A stretch of DNA of 64,000 nucleotides from Yoonia sp. GPGPB17 (GTDB taxonomy: Bacteria > Pseudomonadota > Alphaproteobacteria > Rhodobacterales > Rhodobacteraceae), in contig NZ_JATACI010000002.1 of assembly GCF_037892195.1 (NCBI RefSeq), positions 1,860,001 through 1,924,000 of the forward strand. The letters are read 5' to 3'. The position numbers were made by a program, and so were the translations under genes. The notes beneath the pieces are model-generated. The model was given only the letters and a program-made list of their open reading frames with translations, was not told the origin of the DNA and made no database searches. Shown one piece after another: positions 19,486 to 31,390 of this stretch; position 1 is the stretch's first letter, and each line of letters opens with the position of its first letter.

Positions 19486-19516
19486 TGTGATCACAGCAAT
19501 TTTTAGTGTGATCACA
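19486..19516. promoter_or_regulatory. Two TGTGATCACA operators upstream of sucC
   Basis: Perfect TGTGATCACA copies lie at 19486-19495 and 19507-19516, centres 21 bp apart, exactly as upstream of sdhC. They lie 99-129 bp before the sucC start, in the region shared with the divergent glycosyltransferase gene. The outer flanks extend the palindromes (TTTGTGATCACA and TGTGATCACAAA), matching the palindrome before the GntR/FCD gene. The function as operators is inferred from the repetition and placement. Confidence 0.75.
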
Positions 19517-19614
19517 AATGTGCGAATTTCGGATGATTTGGCATTTTTCGCTTATAACCGCGCATTTTTCCATGTTTAGCTGCGACCAACTGTAGCCAAA
19601 TTGGAATTGTCCCC

Positions 19615-20808
19615 ATGAACATTCACGAATACCAGGCCAAAGCTCTTTTGCGCAGCTATGGCGCGCCCGTGTCGGATGGTCGCCCTGTGACCCGCGCAGA
19701 GGATGCCAAAACCGCCGCTGGCGAACTCGACGGACCGCTTTGGGTCGTGAAGGCGCAAATCCACGCAGGTGGCCGGGGCAAGGGTAAGTTTAAAGAGGCT
19801 GACGCAGGGGAAGCCGGTGGCGTGCGTCTGGCCAAATCGGTCGAGGAAGCCGCGCAGGAAGCCAAAAAGATGCTGGGCCGCACATTGGTCACGCACCAGA
19901 CCGGCCCCGCAGGCAAGCAGGTCAACCGTATCTACATCGAAGACGGCTCCGGCATTGAAACAGAAATGTATCTCGCCCTGCTTGTGGACCGCGCGACCAG
20001 CCGCATCGGCTTTGTGTGTTCCACCGAAGGCGGGATGGATATTGAAGAGGTCGCGGCCTCAACCCCTGAAAAAATCCTTAACTTCACCGTTGATCCCGCC
20101 ACGGGCTACCAGCCGTTCCACGGCCGCCGCGTGGCCTTCGCACTCGGCCTGTCGGGCAATCAGGTCAAGCAATGCGTGAAACTGATGGGCCAGCTCTACA
20201 CAGCCTTTGTCGAGAAAGACATGGAGATGCTGGAGATCAACCCGCTGATCGTGACCGACGGTGGTGACCTGAAAGTGCTCGACGCCAAAGTCGCCTTCGA
20301 CGGCAACGCGGTCTACCGCCACGCCGATGTGGCCGCGTTGCGGGACGAGACAGAAGAAGACCCGAAAGAACTCGCTGCGTCCAAATTTGATCTCAACTAC
20401 ATCGCACTCGACGGCGAAATCGGCTGCATGGTGAACGGTGCAGGCCTGGCCATGGCGACAATGGACATCATCAAACTCTACGGTGCCGAACCTGCCAACT
20501 TCCTCGACGTCGGCGGCGGTGCGACCAAAGAGAAAGTAACCGAGGCGTTCAAGATCATCACCTCTGACCCCAACGTCAAAGGCATCCTCGTGAACATCTT
20601 CGGCGGCATCATGCGCTGCGACGTGATCGCCGAGGGCGTGGTGGCAGCGGTGAAAGAGGTCGGCCTGCAAGTGCCGCTAGTCGTCCGCCTCGAAGGGACG
20701 AACGTGCAGCAGGGCAAGGACATCATCAACAACTCCGACGTCGACGTGATCGCGGCGGACGACCTGAAAGACGGCGCACAGAAGATCGTGAAGGCGGTGA
20801 AGGGGTAG
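19615..20808 (+). CDS. sucC: Succinyl-CoA synthetase beta subunit (ADP-forming)
   Basis: The 397-aa protein has the ATP-grasp fold of SucC: N-terminal [16 protein letters not shown], nucleotide-binding [15 protein letters not shown], metal-binding LEINPLIVT, and the CoA-ligase half with [17 protein letters not shown] and [13 protein letters not shown]. With SucD it makes succinate and ATP from succinyl-CoA. It opens the suc cluster and has two regulatory palindromes upstream. A small secreted-protein gene is inserted between it and sucD. Confidence 0.97.
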   Translation: MNIHEYQAKALLRSYGAPVSDGRPVTRAEDAKTAAGELDGPLWVVKAQIHAGGRGKGKFKEADAGEAGGVRLAKSVEEAAQEAKKMLGRTLVTHQTGPAGKQVNRIYIEDGSGIETEMYLALLVDRATSRIGFVCSTEGGMDIEEVAASTPEKILNFTVDPATGYQPFHGRRVAFALGLSGNQVKQCVKLMGQLYTAFVEKDMEMLEINPLIVTDGGDLKVLDAKVAFDGNAVYRHADVAALRDETEEDPKELAASKFDLNYIALDGEIGCMVNGAGLAMATMDIIKLYGAEPANFLDVGGGATKEKVTEAFKIITSDPNVKGILVNIFGGIMRCDVIAEGVVAAVKEVGLQVPLVVRLEGTNVQQGKDIINNSDVDVIAADDLKDGAQKIVKAVKG

Positions 20809-20812
20809 ATCG

Positions 20813-21346
20813 TTGAAATTCCTCTTTGCAACTGCTCTGATGGTTGGGTTGTCAGGTTCCTCTGTGTTGGCACTTAGCCCAGAGGAAGCAGCGGAATTAT
20901 TCGAAAAAGTGCGATCTCAAATGCCTTGCCTAGAGAACGCAGAGACCAGTGCGGCAGCGTACAACCTTTTGCCAACTGGACAGGGTGAGGTGGGAGAAGG
21001 GTACACATCATTCGAATACGGCGATCGAAGCGGTTCCTCGTATCTGGTCGGTTCGTACGAGATTGGAAACGGAAGAATGCAGTCGGCTCTCTCGGTCAGC
21101 GTCTATGGCGCCGGAGATAAGTTTGGACCAGACCTAACTAACGCCTTTGCCGATCTTTGGGATTTGCCAGCACCCACACCGCTGCGGCGGAACAGTGATG
21201 CCGTACAATTCGAATGGCAGATAGCGTTCCCTAACGCTGATATGCAAGTAATTGTGATGCACGTGCTAGCCAACGACCTGACACAGATTTACGGCCGCAC
21301 ACTCAATTCGTCCGAAGCGCAATTGAGGGCCTGCAAAAGCCCCTGA
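20813..21346 (+). CDS. Secreted protein of unknown function inserted between sucC and sucD
   Basis: This 177-aa frame starts with TTG at 20813, 4 bp after the sucC stop. The N-terminus is a good signal peptide ([18 protein letters not shown]). The mature part has cysteines at MPCLEN and near the C-terminus (LRACKSP), probably a disulfide. Base composition is visibly less GC-rich at third positions than in sucC and sucD. No family is recognised. It appears to be a guest in the suc operon rather than part of the enzyme. Confidence 0.7.
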   Translation: MKFLFATALMVGLSGSSVLALSPEEAAELFEKVRSQMPCLENAETSAAAYNLLPTGQGEVGEGYTSFEYGDRSGSSYLVGSYEIGNGRMQSALSVSVYGAGDKFGPDLTNAFADLWDLPAPTPLRRNSDAVQFEWQIAFPNADMQVIVMHVLANDLTQIYGRTLNSSEAQLRACKSP

Positions 21347-21403
21347 CCTAAATCCAGCCCCAGTAACGGCGGCATAAGAAAGCAAATTCAAGGACCAAAC
21401 AAC

Positions 21404-22285
21404 ATGGCCATTCTCGTAAACGAAAACACCAAAGTCATCTGCCAGGGCCTCACCGGTTCGCAGGGGACATTCCACTCTGAGCAGGCGATTGCTTACGGCA
21501 CCAAAATGGTCGGCGGCGTGACCCCCGGCAAAGGTGGGCAGACCCACCTCGACCTGCCGATCTTCAACTCGGTGCATGAGGCGAAAGCCGTGACCGAGGC
21601 CAATGCCTCTGTCATCTACGTGCCCCCGCCCTTTGCAGCAGACTCAATCCTTGAGGCCATCGATGCCGAAATGGAACTGATCATCTGCATCACTGAAGGC
21701 ATCCCTGTTTTGGACATGATGCGTGTGAAGAAGGCGCTGGAAGGCTCCACCTCGCGCCTGATCGGCCCCAACTGCCCCGGCATCATCACACCCGACGCTT
21801 GCAAAATCGGCATCATGCCCGGCCACATCCACAAACGCGGATCGGTTGGCGTTGTGTCACGTTCCGGCACGCTGACCTATGAAGCAGTGAAACAGACCTC
21901 TGACAGCGGCTTGGGCCAGTCCACTGCCGTTGGCATCGGCGGCGACCCGATCAAAGGGACCGAACATATCGACGTGCTGGATATGTTCTTGGATGACGAC
22001 GAGACGCATTCGATGATCATGATCGGCGAAATCGGCGGATCGGCCGAAGAAGAAGCCGCCGAATTCCTGACCGCCCAAAAGAAAAAGGGGCGCTGGAAGC
22101 CGGTTGCCGGTTTCATCGCCGGGCGCACAGCCCCTCCCGGCCGCCGCATGGGCCACGCCGGGGCGATTGTTGCTGGCGGCAAGGGCGACGCGGAAAGCAA
22201 GATCGAAGCGATGAAGTCCGCGGGGATCGTGGTGGCCGACAGCCCGGCGACACTGGGCGAGGCTGTGCTGGAAGCGATTGGGTAG
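21404..22285 (+). CDS. sucD: Succinyl-CoA synthetase alpha subunit
   Basis: The 293-aa protein has the CoA-binding Rossmann half ([25 protein letters not shown]), the conserved [20 protein letters not shown], and the phosphorylated active-site histidine in [10 protein letters not shown]. It is the partner of SucC, whose gene lies one small gene upstream. It reads into an unrelated small gene and then sucA. Confidence 0.97.
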   Translation: MAILVNENTKVICQGLTGSQGTFHSEQAIAYGTKMVGGVTPGKGGQTHLDLPIFNSVHEAKAVTEANASVIYVPPPFAADSILEAIDAEMELIICITEGIPVLDMMRVKKALEGSTSRLIGPNCPGIITPDACKIGIMPGHIHKRGSVGVVSRSGTLTYEAVKQTSDSGLGQSTAVGIGGDPIKGTEHIDVLDMFLDDDETHSMIMIGEIGGSAEEEAAEFLTAQKKKGRWKPVAGFIAGRTAPPGRRMGHAGAIVAGGKGDAESKIEAMKSAGIVVADSPATLGEAVLEAIG

Positions 22286-22311
22286 GTCAGGGCCTGCCCC
22301 ACACAAACAAC

Positions 22312-22329
22312 GGCGGGGGAGCCCCCGCC
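22312..22329 (+). repeat. GC-rich hairpin between sucD and the next gene
   Basis: GGCGGGGG and CCCCCGCC form a perfect 8-bp inverted repeat at 22312-22319 and 22322-22329, 27 bp after the sucD stop. There is no T-run, so it is not a standard terminator. Short GC-rich palindromes of this type are common as intergenic repeats and can stabilise or attenuate operon mRNA. Confidence 0.5.
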
Positions 22330-22343
22330 CTACGGAGAAACAC

Positions 22344-23147
22344 ATGGGACCCGCGACAGCCATCAAGACCGGTTTTGCGACGTCGTTTCAGTTATCAAAC
22401 TGTGACGTCACACGTTTGCTCGGTGGGCTTTTGACGACTTGCAAAGTTGGCGTTCTCGCGCTGTGCCTGTCGCCCATTCCGAAGCCATCGAGCGCAAACC
22501 AGCAAGAGCAGGTAATTTCCGACCTACTTGATGCTTGCGTGGGTGCAACGAACACGCGTCTCACTCTTGAGGCACTTGACGCACAAGGTTCTTTTGAGCG
22601 GATAGAAGCGCCTGTCTCCAATGCGACGGCAGTTCTATTCTCGGCGGCTGCAACTGTCATGTTTCTTAGTCCAGGCAATGTGATGACCAATTATGCCCAA
22701 CTGCCTGACCGAGGTTCCTACGCCGAACGCTATCGGCTTTACCGAACTGAAATTGTTGCGACAACTGAGGAAGTTGGCGGCAATTTCAAAAGGCAGTTTG
22801 TTGGTGGCCACATTACTGTAATGAAAGACTTCAGTATTGAAGCGCTAGGCGTAGGCTGTAGCGCGGCTATCAGAGAGGAATCGCCGACTGAACTGGTCAA
22901 AACTTTTGAGCAGCGGTTTGGAGAACACCCAGCAAGATCAACCTACGGTCCTGATTGGCCTTTGTTGTCATGGCACGTTTGCGATGGCGAAAAACCCACT
23001 TTCGTTGAACTGGTCTTGCCAGACGCATCCTCGCAAGAAGAACTGCTTGACCCGGCAGAACCACATCTACTCCCCAATGCTTACTTTGCCATCAGTAACC
23101 CTGAGTACCCATCAACCGACTTTCCTTGCAATGAGGTCCCCTCATGA
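22344..23147 (+). CDS. Protein of unknown function inserted between sucD and sucA
   Basis: This 267-aa protein, with start at 22344 (ATG after GGAGAAACAC), overlaps sucA by four bases (ATGA), so it is translationally coupled to it. A hydrophobic segment near residues 25-45 (LLGGLLTTCKVGVLALCLS) could be a membrane anchor or late signal sequence. The rest has several cysteines (DACVGA, GVGCSA, WHVCDG, DFPCNE) that could form disulfides outside the cytoplasm. I recognise no domain. Codon use is less GC-biased than in the suc genes. Confidence 0.65.
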   Translation: MGPATAIKTGFATSFQLSNCDVTRLLGGLLTTCKVGVLALCLSPIPKPSSANQQEQVISDLLDACVGATNTRLTLEALDAQGSFERIEAPVSNATAVLFSAAATVMFLSPGNVMTNYAQLPDRGSYAERYRLYRTEIVATTEEVGGNFKRQFVGGHITVMKDFSIEALGVGCSAAIREESPTELVKTFEQRFGEHPARSTYGPDWPLLSWHVCDGEKPTFVELVLPDASSQEELLDPAEPHLLPNAYFAISNPEYPSTDFPCNEVPS

Positions 23148-26104
23148 ACGATCATTCCCCCAACGACGTCTTCCACGCCTCCTCTTTCCTGCAAGGCCAT
23201 AACGCGGAGTATGTGGAGCAACTTTACGCCCGCTACGCCGATAACCCCGGTGCAGTCGATGAAAGCTGGCAGGCGTTCTTCCGGTCCTTGGGCGATGCGC
23301 CAGCGGATGCGAAATCCGAGGCCGCTGGCCCCTCTTGGGCCCGCGCCGATTGGCCCCCTACCCCTGCCGATGATCTGACCGCCGCCCTCGATGGTCAGTG
23401 GCCCGCCGAGCCGGAAGCAGCTGGCAAAAAGATCAAGGAGAAAGCCGCCGAGAAAGGCGTCGCACTCAGCGAAGCGCAGGTCCGCGCCGCCGTGCTCGAT
23501 AGTATCCGCGCGCTGATGATTATCCGTGCCTACCGGATCAGGGGCCATCTGATTGCCAATCTCGACCCTCTGGGCATGCGCGCAAACACACCGCACCCTG
23601 AGCTGGACCCGGCGTCCTACGGCTTCGCTGCTGCAGACATGGACCGCCCGATCTTTATCGACAACGTCCTTGGCCTCGAAATGGCAACGATGAACGAAAT
23701 TATCGCCATCGTGCAGCGCACCTATTGCGGCACCTTCGCCCTGCAATACATGCACATCTCCAACCCCGAAGAGGCCGGTTGGCTGAAAGAGCGGATTGAG
23801 GGCTACGGCAAGGAAATCGCCTTCACCAAGGAAGGGCGCAAGGCGATTCTGAACTCCTTGGTCGAGGCCGAAGGTTTCGAGAAATTCCTGCACGTCAAAT
23901 ATATGGGCACCAAGCGTTTCGGCCTTGATGGCGGCGAAAGCCTGATCCCGGCGATGGAGCAGATCATCAAACGCGGCGGCCAGCTGGGCCTTGATGAGAT
24001 CATTATCGGCATGCCGCACCGGGGTCGTTTGTCGGTACTGGCAAACGTGATGGAAAAGCCTTACCGCGCGATATTTAACGAATTCCAGGGCGGGTCGTTC
24101 AAGCCTGAGGATGTTGATGGGTCGGGTGACGTGAAATACCACCTTGGTGCGTCCTCAGACCGCAGCTTTGATGACAATACCGTGCACCTTTCACTGACCG
24201 CGAACCCCTCGCACCTTGAGGCCGTGAACCCCGTCGTTCTTGGCAAGGTCCGCGCCAAGCAAGACCAAAAGAAAGATACGGACCGCACCCGCGTCATGGG
24301 CATCCTACTGCACGGAGACGCGGCCTTTGCAGGTCAGGGCGTTGTGGCCGAAGGTTTTGGTCTCTCCGGCCTGAAAGGTCACAAGACCGGCGGCACCATG
24401 CATATCGTCGTGAATAACCAGATCGGTTTTACGACGGCACCGCACTTCAGCCGCTCCAGCCCCTACCCCACCGACATCGCGCTGATGGTGGAAGCGCCGA
24501 TCTTCCACGTGAATGGTGACGATCCAGAGGCGGTGGTGCACGCAGCCCGTGTCGCCACAGAATTCCGTCAAAAGTTCCACAAAGACGTGGTGCTGGACAT
24601 CATCTGCTACCGCCGCTTTGGTCACAACGAAGGCGACGAGCCGATGTTCACCAACCCGGTGATGTACAAGAAGATCAAAAAGCAAAAGACTACGCTGACG
24701 CTTTACACCGAACGGCTGGTCAGCGATGGGCTGATCCCCGAAGGCGAAATCGAAGACATGAAGGCCGCGTTCCAGGCGCACCTGAATGAAGAATTCGAAA
24801 GCTTAAGCAAGAACTTCAAACCCAACAAGGCCGATTGGCTGGACGGCAAGTGGTCTCACTTGGATCGCAAGGACGAAGACTACCAGCGCGGCGTGACCGC
24901 AATTGAGGACGCGACCTTCAATGCCATCGGTGAGGCGCTGTCGAAAGCGCCCGAGAATTTCCCCTTGCATAAGACCGTTGGCCGCCTGTTGGACAGCAAA
25001 GCGAAGATGTTCGAAACCGGCGAAGGGATCGACTGGGCAACAGGCGAAGCGCTTGCGTTCGGCTCTCTCCTGACGGAAGGCTACCCTGTCAGGCTGTCCG
25101 GCCAAGACTGTACACGCGGCACGTTCAGCCACCGGCACTCCGGCCTGATCAATCAGGAAAACGAAGATCGGTACTATCCGCTGAACCACGTCCGCGACGG
25201 GCAGGCACAGTACGAAGTCATTGACTCGATGCTGTCCGAATACGCGGTCCTTGGTTTCGAATACGGCTATTCATTGGCAGAACCCAACGCGCTGACCTTG
25301 TGGGAAGCCCAGTTCGGCGATTTCGCCAATGGCGCGCAGATCATGTTCGACCAGTTCATCAGCTCGGGCGAAAGCAAATGGCTGCGCATGTCTGGCCTCG
25401 TCTGTCTGCTGCCACATGGCTACGAAGGACAAGGGCCCGAACACTCCAGCGCCCGTCTGGAGCGGTTCCTGACCATGTGCGGCGGCGACAACTGGATCGT
25501 GGCGAACTGTACGACGCCAGCGAACTACTTCCACCTGCTGCGCCGTCAGCTACACCGGACCTTCCGCAAACCGCTGATCCTGATGACGCCCAAGTCACTG
25601 CTGCGGCACAAGCTGGCAGTGTCCAAGCGGGAAGAATTCACCGTTGGGTCCTCCTTCCACCGTGTTCTCTGGGATGATGCGCAGCAAGGCAACTCGGACA
25701 CCAAACTGGTCGCTGATGACAAAATCAAACGGGTCGTCATGTGTTCGGGCAAGGTCTACTACGACCTGCTGGAAGAACGCGACGCGCGCGGCATCAAAGA
25801 CGTCTACATCATGCGGTTCGAACAGTTCTATCCGTTCCCCGCACAATCGGCCGTCAACGAGCTGCAAAGGTTCAAGAACGCCGAAATGGTCTGGTGTCAG
25901 GAGGAACCCAAGAATCAGGGCCCATGGTCCTTCATGGAGCCCAACATTGAATGGGTCCTCACCCGGATCAAAGCCAAACACACACGGCCCGTCTATGCAG
26001 GGCGCGCGGCAGCCGCCTCGCCCGCCACAGGTCTGGCCAGCCAGCATAAAGCCCAACAAACAGCCCTCGTCGATGATGCGCTGACTATCAAAGGAACAAA
26101 GTAA
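23144..26104 (+). CDS. sucA: 2-oxoglutarate dehydrogenase E1 component
   Basis: The 986-aa length fits E1o. Features: N-terminal helix that docks to E2 ([20 protein letters not shown]), thiamine-diphosphate domain with [14 protein letters not shown] and [11 protein letters not shown], the [11 protein letters not shown] and NNQIGFTT segments (ThDP and Mg binding), and a C-terminal transketolase-like half with [12 protein letters not shown]. It decarboxylates 2-oxoglutarate in the TCA cycle. sucB starts at its stop codon (TAATG). Confidence 0.98.
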   Translation: MNDHSPNDVFHASSFLQGHNAEYVEQLYARYADNPGAVDESWQAFFRSLGDAPADAKSEAAGPSWARADWPPTPADDLTAALDGQWPAEPEAAGKKIKEKAAEKGVALSEAQVRAAVLDSIRALMIIRAYRIRGHLIANLDPLGMRANTPHPELDPASYGFAAADMDRPIFIDNVLGLEMATMNEIIAIVQRTYCGTFALQYMHISNPEEAGWLKERIEGYGKEIAFTKEGRKAILNSLVEAEGFEKFLHVKYMGTKRFGLDGGESLIPAMEQIIKRGGQLGLDEIIIGMPHRGRLSVLANVMEKPYRAIFNEFQGGSFKPEDVDGSGDVKYHLGASSDRSFDDNTVHLSLTANPSHLEAVNPVVLGKVRAKQDQKKDTDRTRVMGILLHGDAAFAGQGVVAEGFGLSGLKGHKTGGTMHIVVNNQIGFTTAPHFSRSSPYPTDIALMVEAPIFHVNGDDPEAVVHAARVATEFRQKFHKDVVLDIICYRRFGHNEGDEPMFTNPVMYKKIKKQKTTLTLYTERLVSDGLIPEGEIEDMKAAFQAHLNEEFESLSKNFKPNKADWLDGKWSHLDRKDEDYQRGVTAIEDATFNAIGEALSKAPENFPLHKTVGRLLDSKAKMFETGEGIDWATGEALAFGSLLTEGYPVRLSGQDCTRGTFSHRHSGLINQENEDRYYPLNHVRDGQAQYEVIDSMLSEYAVLGFEYGYSLAEPNALTLWEAQFGDFANGAQIMFDQFISSGESKWLRMSGLVCLLPHGYEGQGPEHSSARLERFLTMCGGDNWIVANCTTPANYFHLLRRQLHRTFRKPLILMTPKSLLRHKLAVSKREEFTVGSSFHRVLWDDAQQGNSDTKLVADDKIKRVVMCSGKVYYDLLEERDARGIKDVYIMRFEQFYPFPAQSAVNELQRFKNAEMVWCQEEPKNQGPWSFMEPNIEWVLTRIKAKHTRPVYAGRAAAASPATGLASQHKAQQTALVDDALTIKGTK

Positions 26105-27291
26105 TGAGCACCGAAGTCCGCGTCCCAACCCTTGGCGAATCCGTGACAGAGGCCACTGTCGCCACATGGTTCAAACAACCCGGCGATGCCGTGGCCGTTG
26201 ATGAAATGCTCTGCGAGCTGGAAACCGACAAGGTGACGGTTGAAGTACCAAGCCCGGTTGCCGGGACCTTGTCCGAGATTGTGGCCGCCGAGGGCGAAAC
26301 CGTCGGCGTTGACGCGTTGTTGGCCCAAATCGCCGAAGGCGATGCAGCGCCAGCACCCGCAGCCAAGAAAGAAGAGCCCAAGGCAGAAGCAGCACCTGCA
26401 CCCGCGGTAGCCGCGAAAGACGTTGAAGACGCCCCATCAGCCAAAAAACTGATGGCCGAAAACAACCTATCCAACGTCAAAGGCACGGGCAAAGATGGCC
26501 GCGTGATGAAAGAGGATGTGCTGAACGCACTGGCCTCCCCTGCCCCTGCGCCTGCTGCCGCCCCACGCGCACCGGTCGCTGCGTCACAGGCGGAGCGCGA
26601 AGAACGCGTGAAAATGACCCGCCTCCGCCAGACCATCGCCAAGCGTCTGAAAGACAGTCAGAACACCGCCGCGATGCTCACCACCTACAACGAGGTCGAC
26701 ATGACCGAGGTGATGGCGCTGCGGAACGAATACAAAGACCTGTTCCTTAAGAAGCACGGCGTCAAACTCGGCTTCATGTCCTTCTTTACGAAGGCCTGCG
26801 TGCACGCCCTGAACGAGGTGCCAGAGGTGAATGCCGAAATCGACGGCACCGACGTGGTTTACAAAAACTACGTCAACATGGGGATCGCCGCAGGCACACC
26901 CACGGGTCTTGTGGTGCCGGTGATCAATGATGCTGATCAGATGTCCTTTGCCGCGATTGAAAAAACGATTGCCGAAAAAGGCGCCAAAGCGCGTGATGGC
27001 AAGCTGAGCATGGCCGAAATGCAGGGCGGCACCTTCACCATCTCCAACGGTGGGGTCTATGGCTCGCTCATGTCCTCGCCCATCCTGAACCCGCCACAGT
27101 CGGGCATCCTTGGGATGCACAAAATCCAGGACCGTCCGATGGCGATTGGCGGTCAAATCGTGATCCGACCGATGATGTATCTCGCACTCTCCTATGACCA
27201 CCGGATCGTGGACGGCAAAGGGGCGGTGACCTTCCTTGTGCGCGTGAAAGAAGCGCTTGAGGACCCACGGCGGTTGTTGATGGACCTCTAA
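26104..27291 (+). CDS. sucB: 2-oxoglutarate dehydrogenase E2 component (dihydrolipoyl succinyltransferase)
   Basis: The 395-aa protein shows one lipoyl domain (lipoylated Lys in [15 protein letters not shown], near residue 43), an Ala/Pro-rich linker, a peripheral-subunit-binding domain ([21 protein letters not shown], about residues 115-140) and the catalytic acyltransferase domain ending in [14 protein letters not shown] with the active His and Asp. It forms the E2 core that transfers the succinyl group to CoA. Its start codon overlaps the sucA stop. A long GC-rich inverted repeat follows 9 bp after the stop. Confidence 0.97.
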   Translation: MSTEVRVPTLGESVTEATVATWFKQPGDAVAVDEMLCELETDKVTVEVPSPVAGTLSEIVAAEGETVGVDALLAQIAEGDAAPAPAAKKEEPKAEAAPAPAVAAKDVEDAPSAKKLMAENNLSNVKGTGKDGRVMKEDVLNALASPAPAPAAAPRAPVAASQAEREERVKMTRLRQTIAKRLKDSQNTAAMLTTYNEVDMTEVMALRNEYKDLFLKKHGVKLGFMSFFTKACVHALNEVPEVNAEIDGTDVVYKNYVNMGIAAGTPTGLVVPVINDADQMSFAAIEKTIAEKGAKARDGKLSMAEMQGGTFTISNGGVYGSLMSSPILNPPQSGILGMHKIQDRPMAIGGQIVIRPMMYLALSYDHRIVDGKGAVTFLVRVKEALEDPRRLLMDL

Positions 27292-27300
27292 TGCAACATA

Positions 27301-27334
27301 GGGCAGCGCCCGGACCTCGGGGCGGGCGCTGCCC
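27301..27334 (+). repeat. 12-bp perfect inverted repeat after sucB
   Basis: GGGCAGCGCCCG at 27301-27312 and CGGGCGCTGCCC at 27323-27334 pair perfectly around a 10-nt loop, starting 9 bp after the sucB stop; no T-run follows. It could act as a 3' mRNA-stabilising hairpin or partial terminator between the high-level suc genes and the following small genes. Confidence 0.6.
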
Positions 27335-27360
27335 GGCAAGCCGGGCGGGGTTCATAATTC

Positions 27361-27801
27361 ATGAGTACATCAAAAGAAATCGTATTCGAGATGTGGCGAG
27401 CCAATGAGCGACGTTGCTACTTTTTGATGAGTTCTGCAGGCGCTGGAATTGGATACGCCCTTGCGACCATTGATCCAAACATCACCACTTTGGACACTCG
27501 TTTGTTGCTCATTTCATTACTCTTTTGGTCAGTCAGTTTTTTACTAGGGTTGAAGTTTCTTGATGGCGTTGGCACCGCGATGGTTATGAGCAAGACAATT
27601 GCAGAGGACGCATCTAAGGTTGCTCAAACTCGGCCCGAGTTTCAGGCAGAATTCAAGACGATGTTAGAGAACGAGAAGAGCAAACTTGGCTTGAAACAAA
27701 ATAGATATGAGAAGGGTCAACTGTTTTTATTGATATTAGCAGCAATCTTTCTTGTTTTCTCAAAAGTAGAGATTCTTGCGGCAATTGGTATTGCGCAATG
27801 A
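27361..27801 (+). CDS. Small membrane protein of unknown function
   Basis: This 146-aa protein has two hydrophobic stretches in the first half (about residues 22-40 and 48-66) and one near the C-terminus (FLLILAAIFLVFS). Between them is a soluble, charged segment (EFQAEFKTMLENEKSKLGLKQN). No family is recognised. Base composition is AT-richer than the surrounding suc genes, suggesting recent arrival. It lies between sucB and the MAPEG gene, on the same strand. Confidence 0.65.
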   Translation: MSTSKEIVFEMWRANERRCYFLMSSAGAGIGYALATIDPNITTLDTRLLLISLLFWSVSFLLGLKFLDGVGTAMVMSKTIAEDASKVAQTRPEFQAEFKTMLENEKSKLGLKQNRYEKGQLFLLILAAIFLVFSKVEILAAIGIAQ

Positions 27802-27823
27802 AAAGTCAAAGCGTGCAAACCCC

Positions 27824-28234
27824 ATGACCCCCGAACTCACCGTCTTAGGCCTAGCCGCCCTCCTCCAAGGCGTCCAGTTCTGCCTCATGGCCGTCCCAGC
27901 TAACATCGAACTTGGCCCCGGCAAGACCCTCTCACCCCGCGACACCAGCCGCATGGGTAAACCCATGGTCGAACAGGTCAGCGACAAGACCGGCCGCCTG
28001 ATCCGCGCAATGAACAACCATTTCGAGGCACTGATCCTTTTCACCATCGCCGTCGTCGTCATCACACTTGGTGACAAGGGCACCGGGTTTAGTGCCGCTT
28101 GTGCTTGGGTCTATCTCGGTGCCCGCATCCTCTACATCCCCGCCTATTATCTCGGCCTCGCCCCCTGGCGTTCGCTGATCTGGTTTGTGGGGTTTCTCTC
28201 AACCATGCTGATGATACTGTCAGCAATAATATGA
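27824..28234 (+). CDS. MAPEG-family membrane protein
   Basis: This 136-aa protein starts at 27824 (MTPELTVLGLAALLQGVQ). It has four hydrophobic helices and MAPEG-like features: RLIRAMNNHFEALILFT in the second helix region and ARILYIPAYYLGLAPWRSL near the C-terminus. The family includes glutathione-dependent membrane enzymes, but bacterial members of this type are uncharacterised. It lies 39 bp before lpd on the same strand. The frame extends upstream to 27776 and would overlap the preceding gene, which is less likely. Confidence 0.85.
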   Translation: MTPELTVLGLAALLQGVQFCLMAVPANIELGPGKTLSPRDTSRMGKPMVEQVSDKTGRLIRAMNNHFEALILFTIAVVVITLGDKGTGFSAACAWVYLGARILYIPAYYLGLAPWRSLIWFVGFLSTMLMILSAII

Positions 28235-28273
28235 CAAACATATGCACTGGCTGTGCCACCCAAGGAGACCTTC

Positions 28274-29664
<1,391 letters not shown>

Positions 29665-29689
29665 CCACGGCTCGGCTCGTGTTCGGCAC

Positions 29690-29724
29690 AGCCTGTCACA
29701 TGTGACGGGCTGACTGCTGTTTTT
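29690..29724 (+). terminator. Probable terminator after lpd
   Basis: A 10-bp stem (29690-29699 with 29702-29711, one T-G pair, centred on the palindrome CACATGTG) is followed after 8 nt by TTTTT at 29720-29724. The spacing to the T-run is longer than ideal, so termination may be partial. It lies 26 bp after the lpd stop and would close the suc-lpd unit. Confidence 0.55.
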
Positions 29725-29876
29725 GCGGCACCGAAGGAACACTCGTAGCAAAAACAACACATTGCCTTGTCTAAAGCTTGCTTTTTTCACGATCAGACGC
29801 GGATAAAACCATAGTTGCGCCACGATTATGCGTTTTTTTGGCTGCACCGTTGATTAACCAAGTTCGAGAAACCCGC

Positions 29877-30719
29877 ATGAAGCGTTTCATTGTTGCCCTA
29901 TTGATGAGTGTTCTGATCTCTGGCCCGGCCCAAGCCTTTACGGCCAATTCAGGTATGTTCACCAGCCTCGAATATGTCGCGGATACCGAGATCACAGCCC
30001 CCAGTGGTGCACCATTATCCCTATGCCATCAAACAAGCGATCTGCGCATTCTGGGATACACCATGTCGAGCAGCATTGTTGGTTATGTGCTTGCTATCGA
30101 TCAATGCGCCGGAGAAGCTGAGCGGCCTTTCAGCCCCCAACAAATGGAAACGGCACAATCGCTGAACCTGATTGATGCAAGCCTGCCATCAGAGGCGCGT
30201 AATAGTATGCAGCGCACCATCCAGAACTATGGCATCTGGGTCGCGCTGGGCCTTGCCCTGTTTGCTGTCATTCTGCGTCGGTTAAAATCGCTGATGGGTC
30301 TGGACCCGTCATCACCGATGCGCAAAAAGGCGACACAACGCATTTTGACGGCCATGTGCTACATGGCGAAATGTGACGGTATCGTTGCCTCGAATGAGAT
30401 TACGCTGATCACAAAAGCAGCCAGTCGCCTAACCCGCCAGAACATCCAATCGACCGAAGTCGTACGCATATCAGATCATATCGATATGGATCTGACACCG
30501 CAGGATTTTCTTGATTTTGGCAAAGGCCTGCGAGACGCAGAGAAAGATACGATGATGCGCGGTGCATTCTTTGTGGGGCTGGCCAGCGGCCGGATCATCC
30601 CGCCAGAGTACGACTTTCTGACAAATCTAGCGCATGGCATTGGCATGCCAGGTGAAGATTTCCGGCGTGTGATGAGCCTTTCCCTCGAAGACCTTGATAT
30701 CTATCAACCTACCCTTTGA
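29877..30719 (+). CDS. Membrane-anchored TerB-like protein
   Basis: This 280-aa protein starts at 29877 with a signal peptide (MKRFIVALLMSVLISGPAQAF). A periplasmic stretch with two cysteines (LCHQTSD, DQCAGE) is followed by a membrane helix (GIWVALGLALFAVIL, about residues 122-136). The C-terminal cytoplasmic half is TerB-like: RILTAMCYMAKCDGIVASNEI, the acidic metal-binding pattern of tellurite-resistance TerB proteins, all helical. Function is unknown; no other ter genes are near. Its 3' end overlaps the convergent GntR gene by 11 bp. Confidence 0.72.
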   Translation: MKRFIVALLMSVLISGPAQAFTANSGMFTSLEYVADTEITAPSGAPLSLCHQTSDLRILGYTMSSSIVGYVLAIDQCAGEAERPFSPQQMETAQSLNLIDASLPSEARNSMQRTIQNYGIWVALGLALFAVILRRLKSLMGLDPSSPMRKKATQRILTAMCYMAKCDGIVASNEITLITKAASRLTRQNIQSTEVVRISDHIDMDLTPQDFLDFGKGLRDAEKDTMMRGAFFVGLASGRIIPPEYDFLTNLAHGIGMPGEDFRRVMSLSLEDLDIYQPTL

Positions 30720-31359
30720 GCATCCGCAGGCCTTGCGTGGCATCTGCCCGTACAGCAAGGCGCAACCCGGGCTCATCCCCGGCCTTAAGCGCCGATAGGA
30801 TCAGTTTGTGGTGATAAGGTGGCTCTGTCCTATTCAGGCGCCCATACAGCGCCCGCATTGTCGGCCCCAATTGCAGCCAAACAGTTTCAGCCATCGCCAG
30901 CATCGCCGGTGCCTGCGCGCGCAGATAAAGCGTGCGGTGGAACTCCAGGTTCATGCGAATGTATCCCGTTGCGTCATGCCGTGTGATAACTTGATTGACG
31001 CCTTGGTTGATCGCTTCCAATCGATCAATCAGCGCAAAGTGCGCACGTGGCAGGGCGCGTGATGCCAACTCTGGTTCAAGTAGCGCGCGTAGTGTAGCCA
31101 ACTCCTCAATTCGCTCATTCGACAATGCAGGGGTCGAGACCCGGCCAGATGACGACAGAAAAAGCGCACCTTCCGCCACCAAACGGCGCACGGCTTCGCG
31201 GGCCGGGGTCATTGACACGTCGTAGGTTTTGCCGATGCCACGCAGTGTCAGCGCCTCTCCGGGTGCGATTTCTCCGTGCATGATCTGCGTGCGCAGTGCA
31301 CGGTAAACGCGCTCATGTGCAGCGGTAGTACTATCTTGTGGGCGCGGCTGGATCATCAT
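30709..31359 (-). CDS. GntR-family transcriptional regulator, FCD type; candidate regulator of TCA genes
   Basis: This 216-aa protein has an N-terminal winged helix (about residues 10-75) with the GntR signature VYRALRTQIMHGEIAPGEAL and SMTPAREAVRRLVAEGAL. The all-helical FCD domain follows, with the metal-binding residues typical of the class (RMNLEFHRTLYLRA and later HKLILSALKAGD). FCD regulators usually sense organic acids. A perfect 16-bp palindrome lies 6 bp before its start, and the same core occurs in pairs before sdhC and sucC. It may correspond to AkgR, a reported regulator of TCA enzymes in Rhodobacter, but orthology cannot be established here. Confidence 0.88.
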   Translation of the reverse strand: MMIQPRPQDSTTAAHERVYRALRTQIMHGEIAPGEALTLRGIGKTYDVSMTPAREAVRRLVAEGALFLSSSGRVSTPALSNERIEELATLRALLEPELASRALPRAHFALIDRLEAINQGVNQVITRHDATGYIRMNLEFHRTLYLRAQAPAMLAMAETVWLQLGPTMRALYGRLNRTEPPYHHKLILSALKAGDEPGLRLAVRADATQGLRMLKG

Positions 31360-31364
31360 AGGCT

Positions 31365-31380
31365 ATTTGTGATCACAAAT
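31365..31380. promoter_or_regulatory. Perfect palindrome before the GntR gene, likely autoregulatory operator
   Basis: ATTTGTGATCACAAAT is a perfect 16-bp palindrome ending 5 bp upstream of the ATG of the GntR/FCD gene. This is so close that bound protein would block the start of the transcript or elongation. It is the longest and most symmetric copy of the motif seen before sdhC and sucC. Confidence 0.72.
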
Positions 31381-31390
31381 TTCAGGTTGG

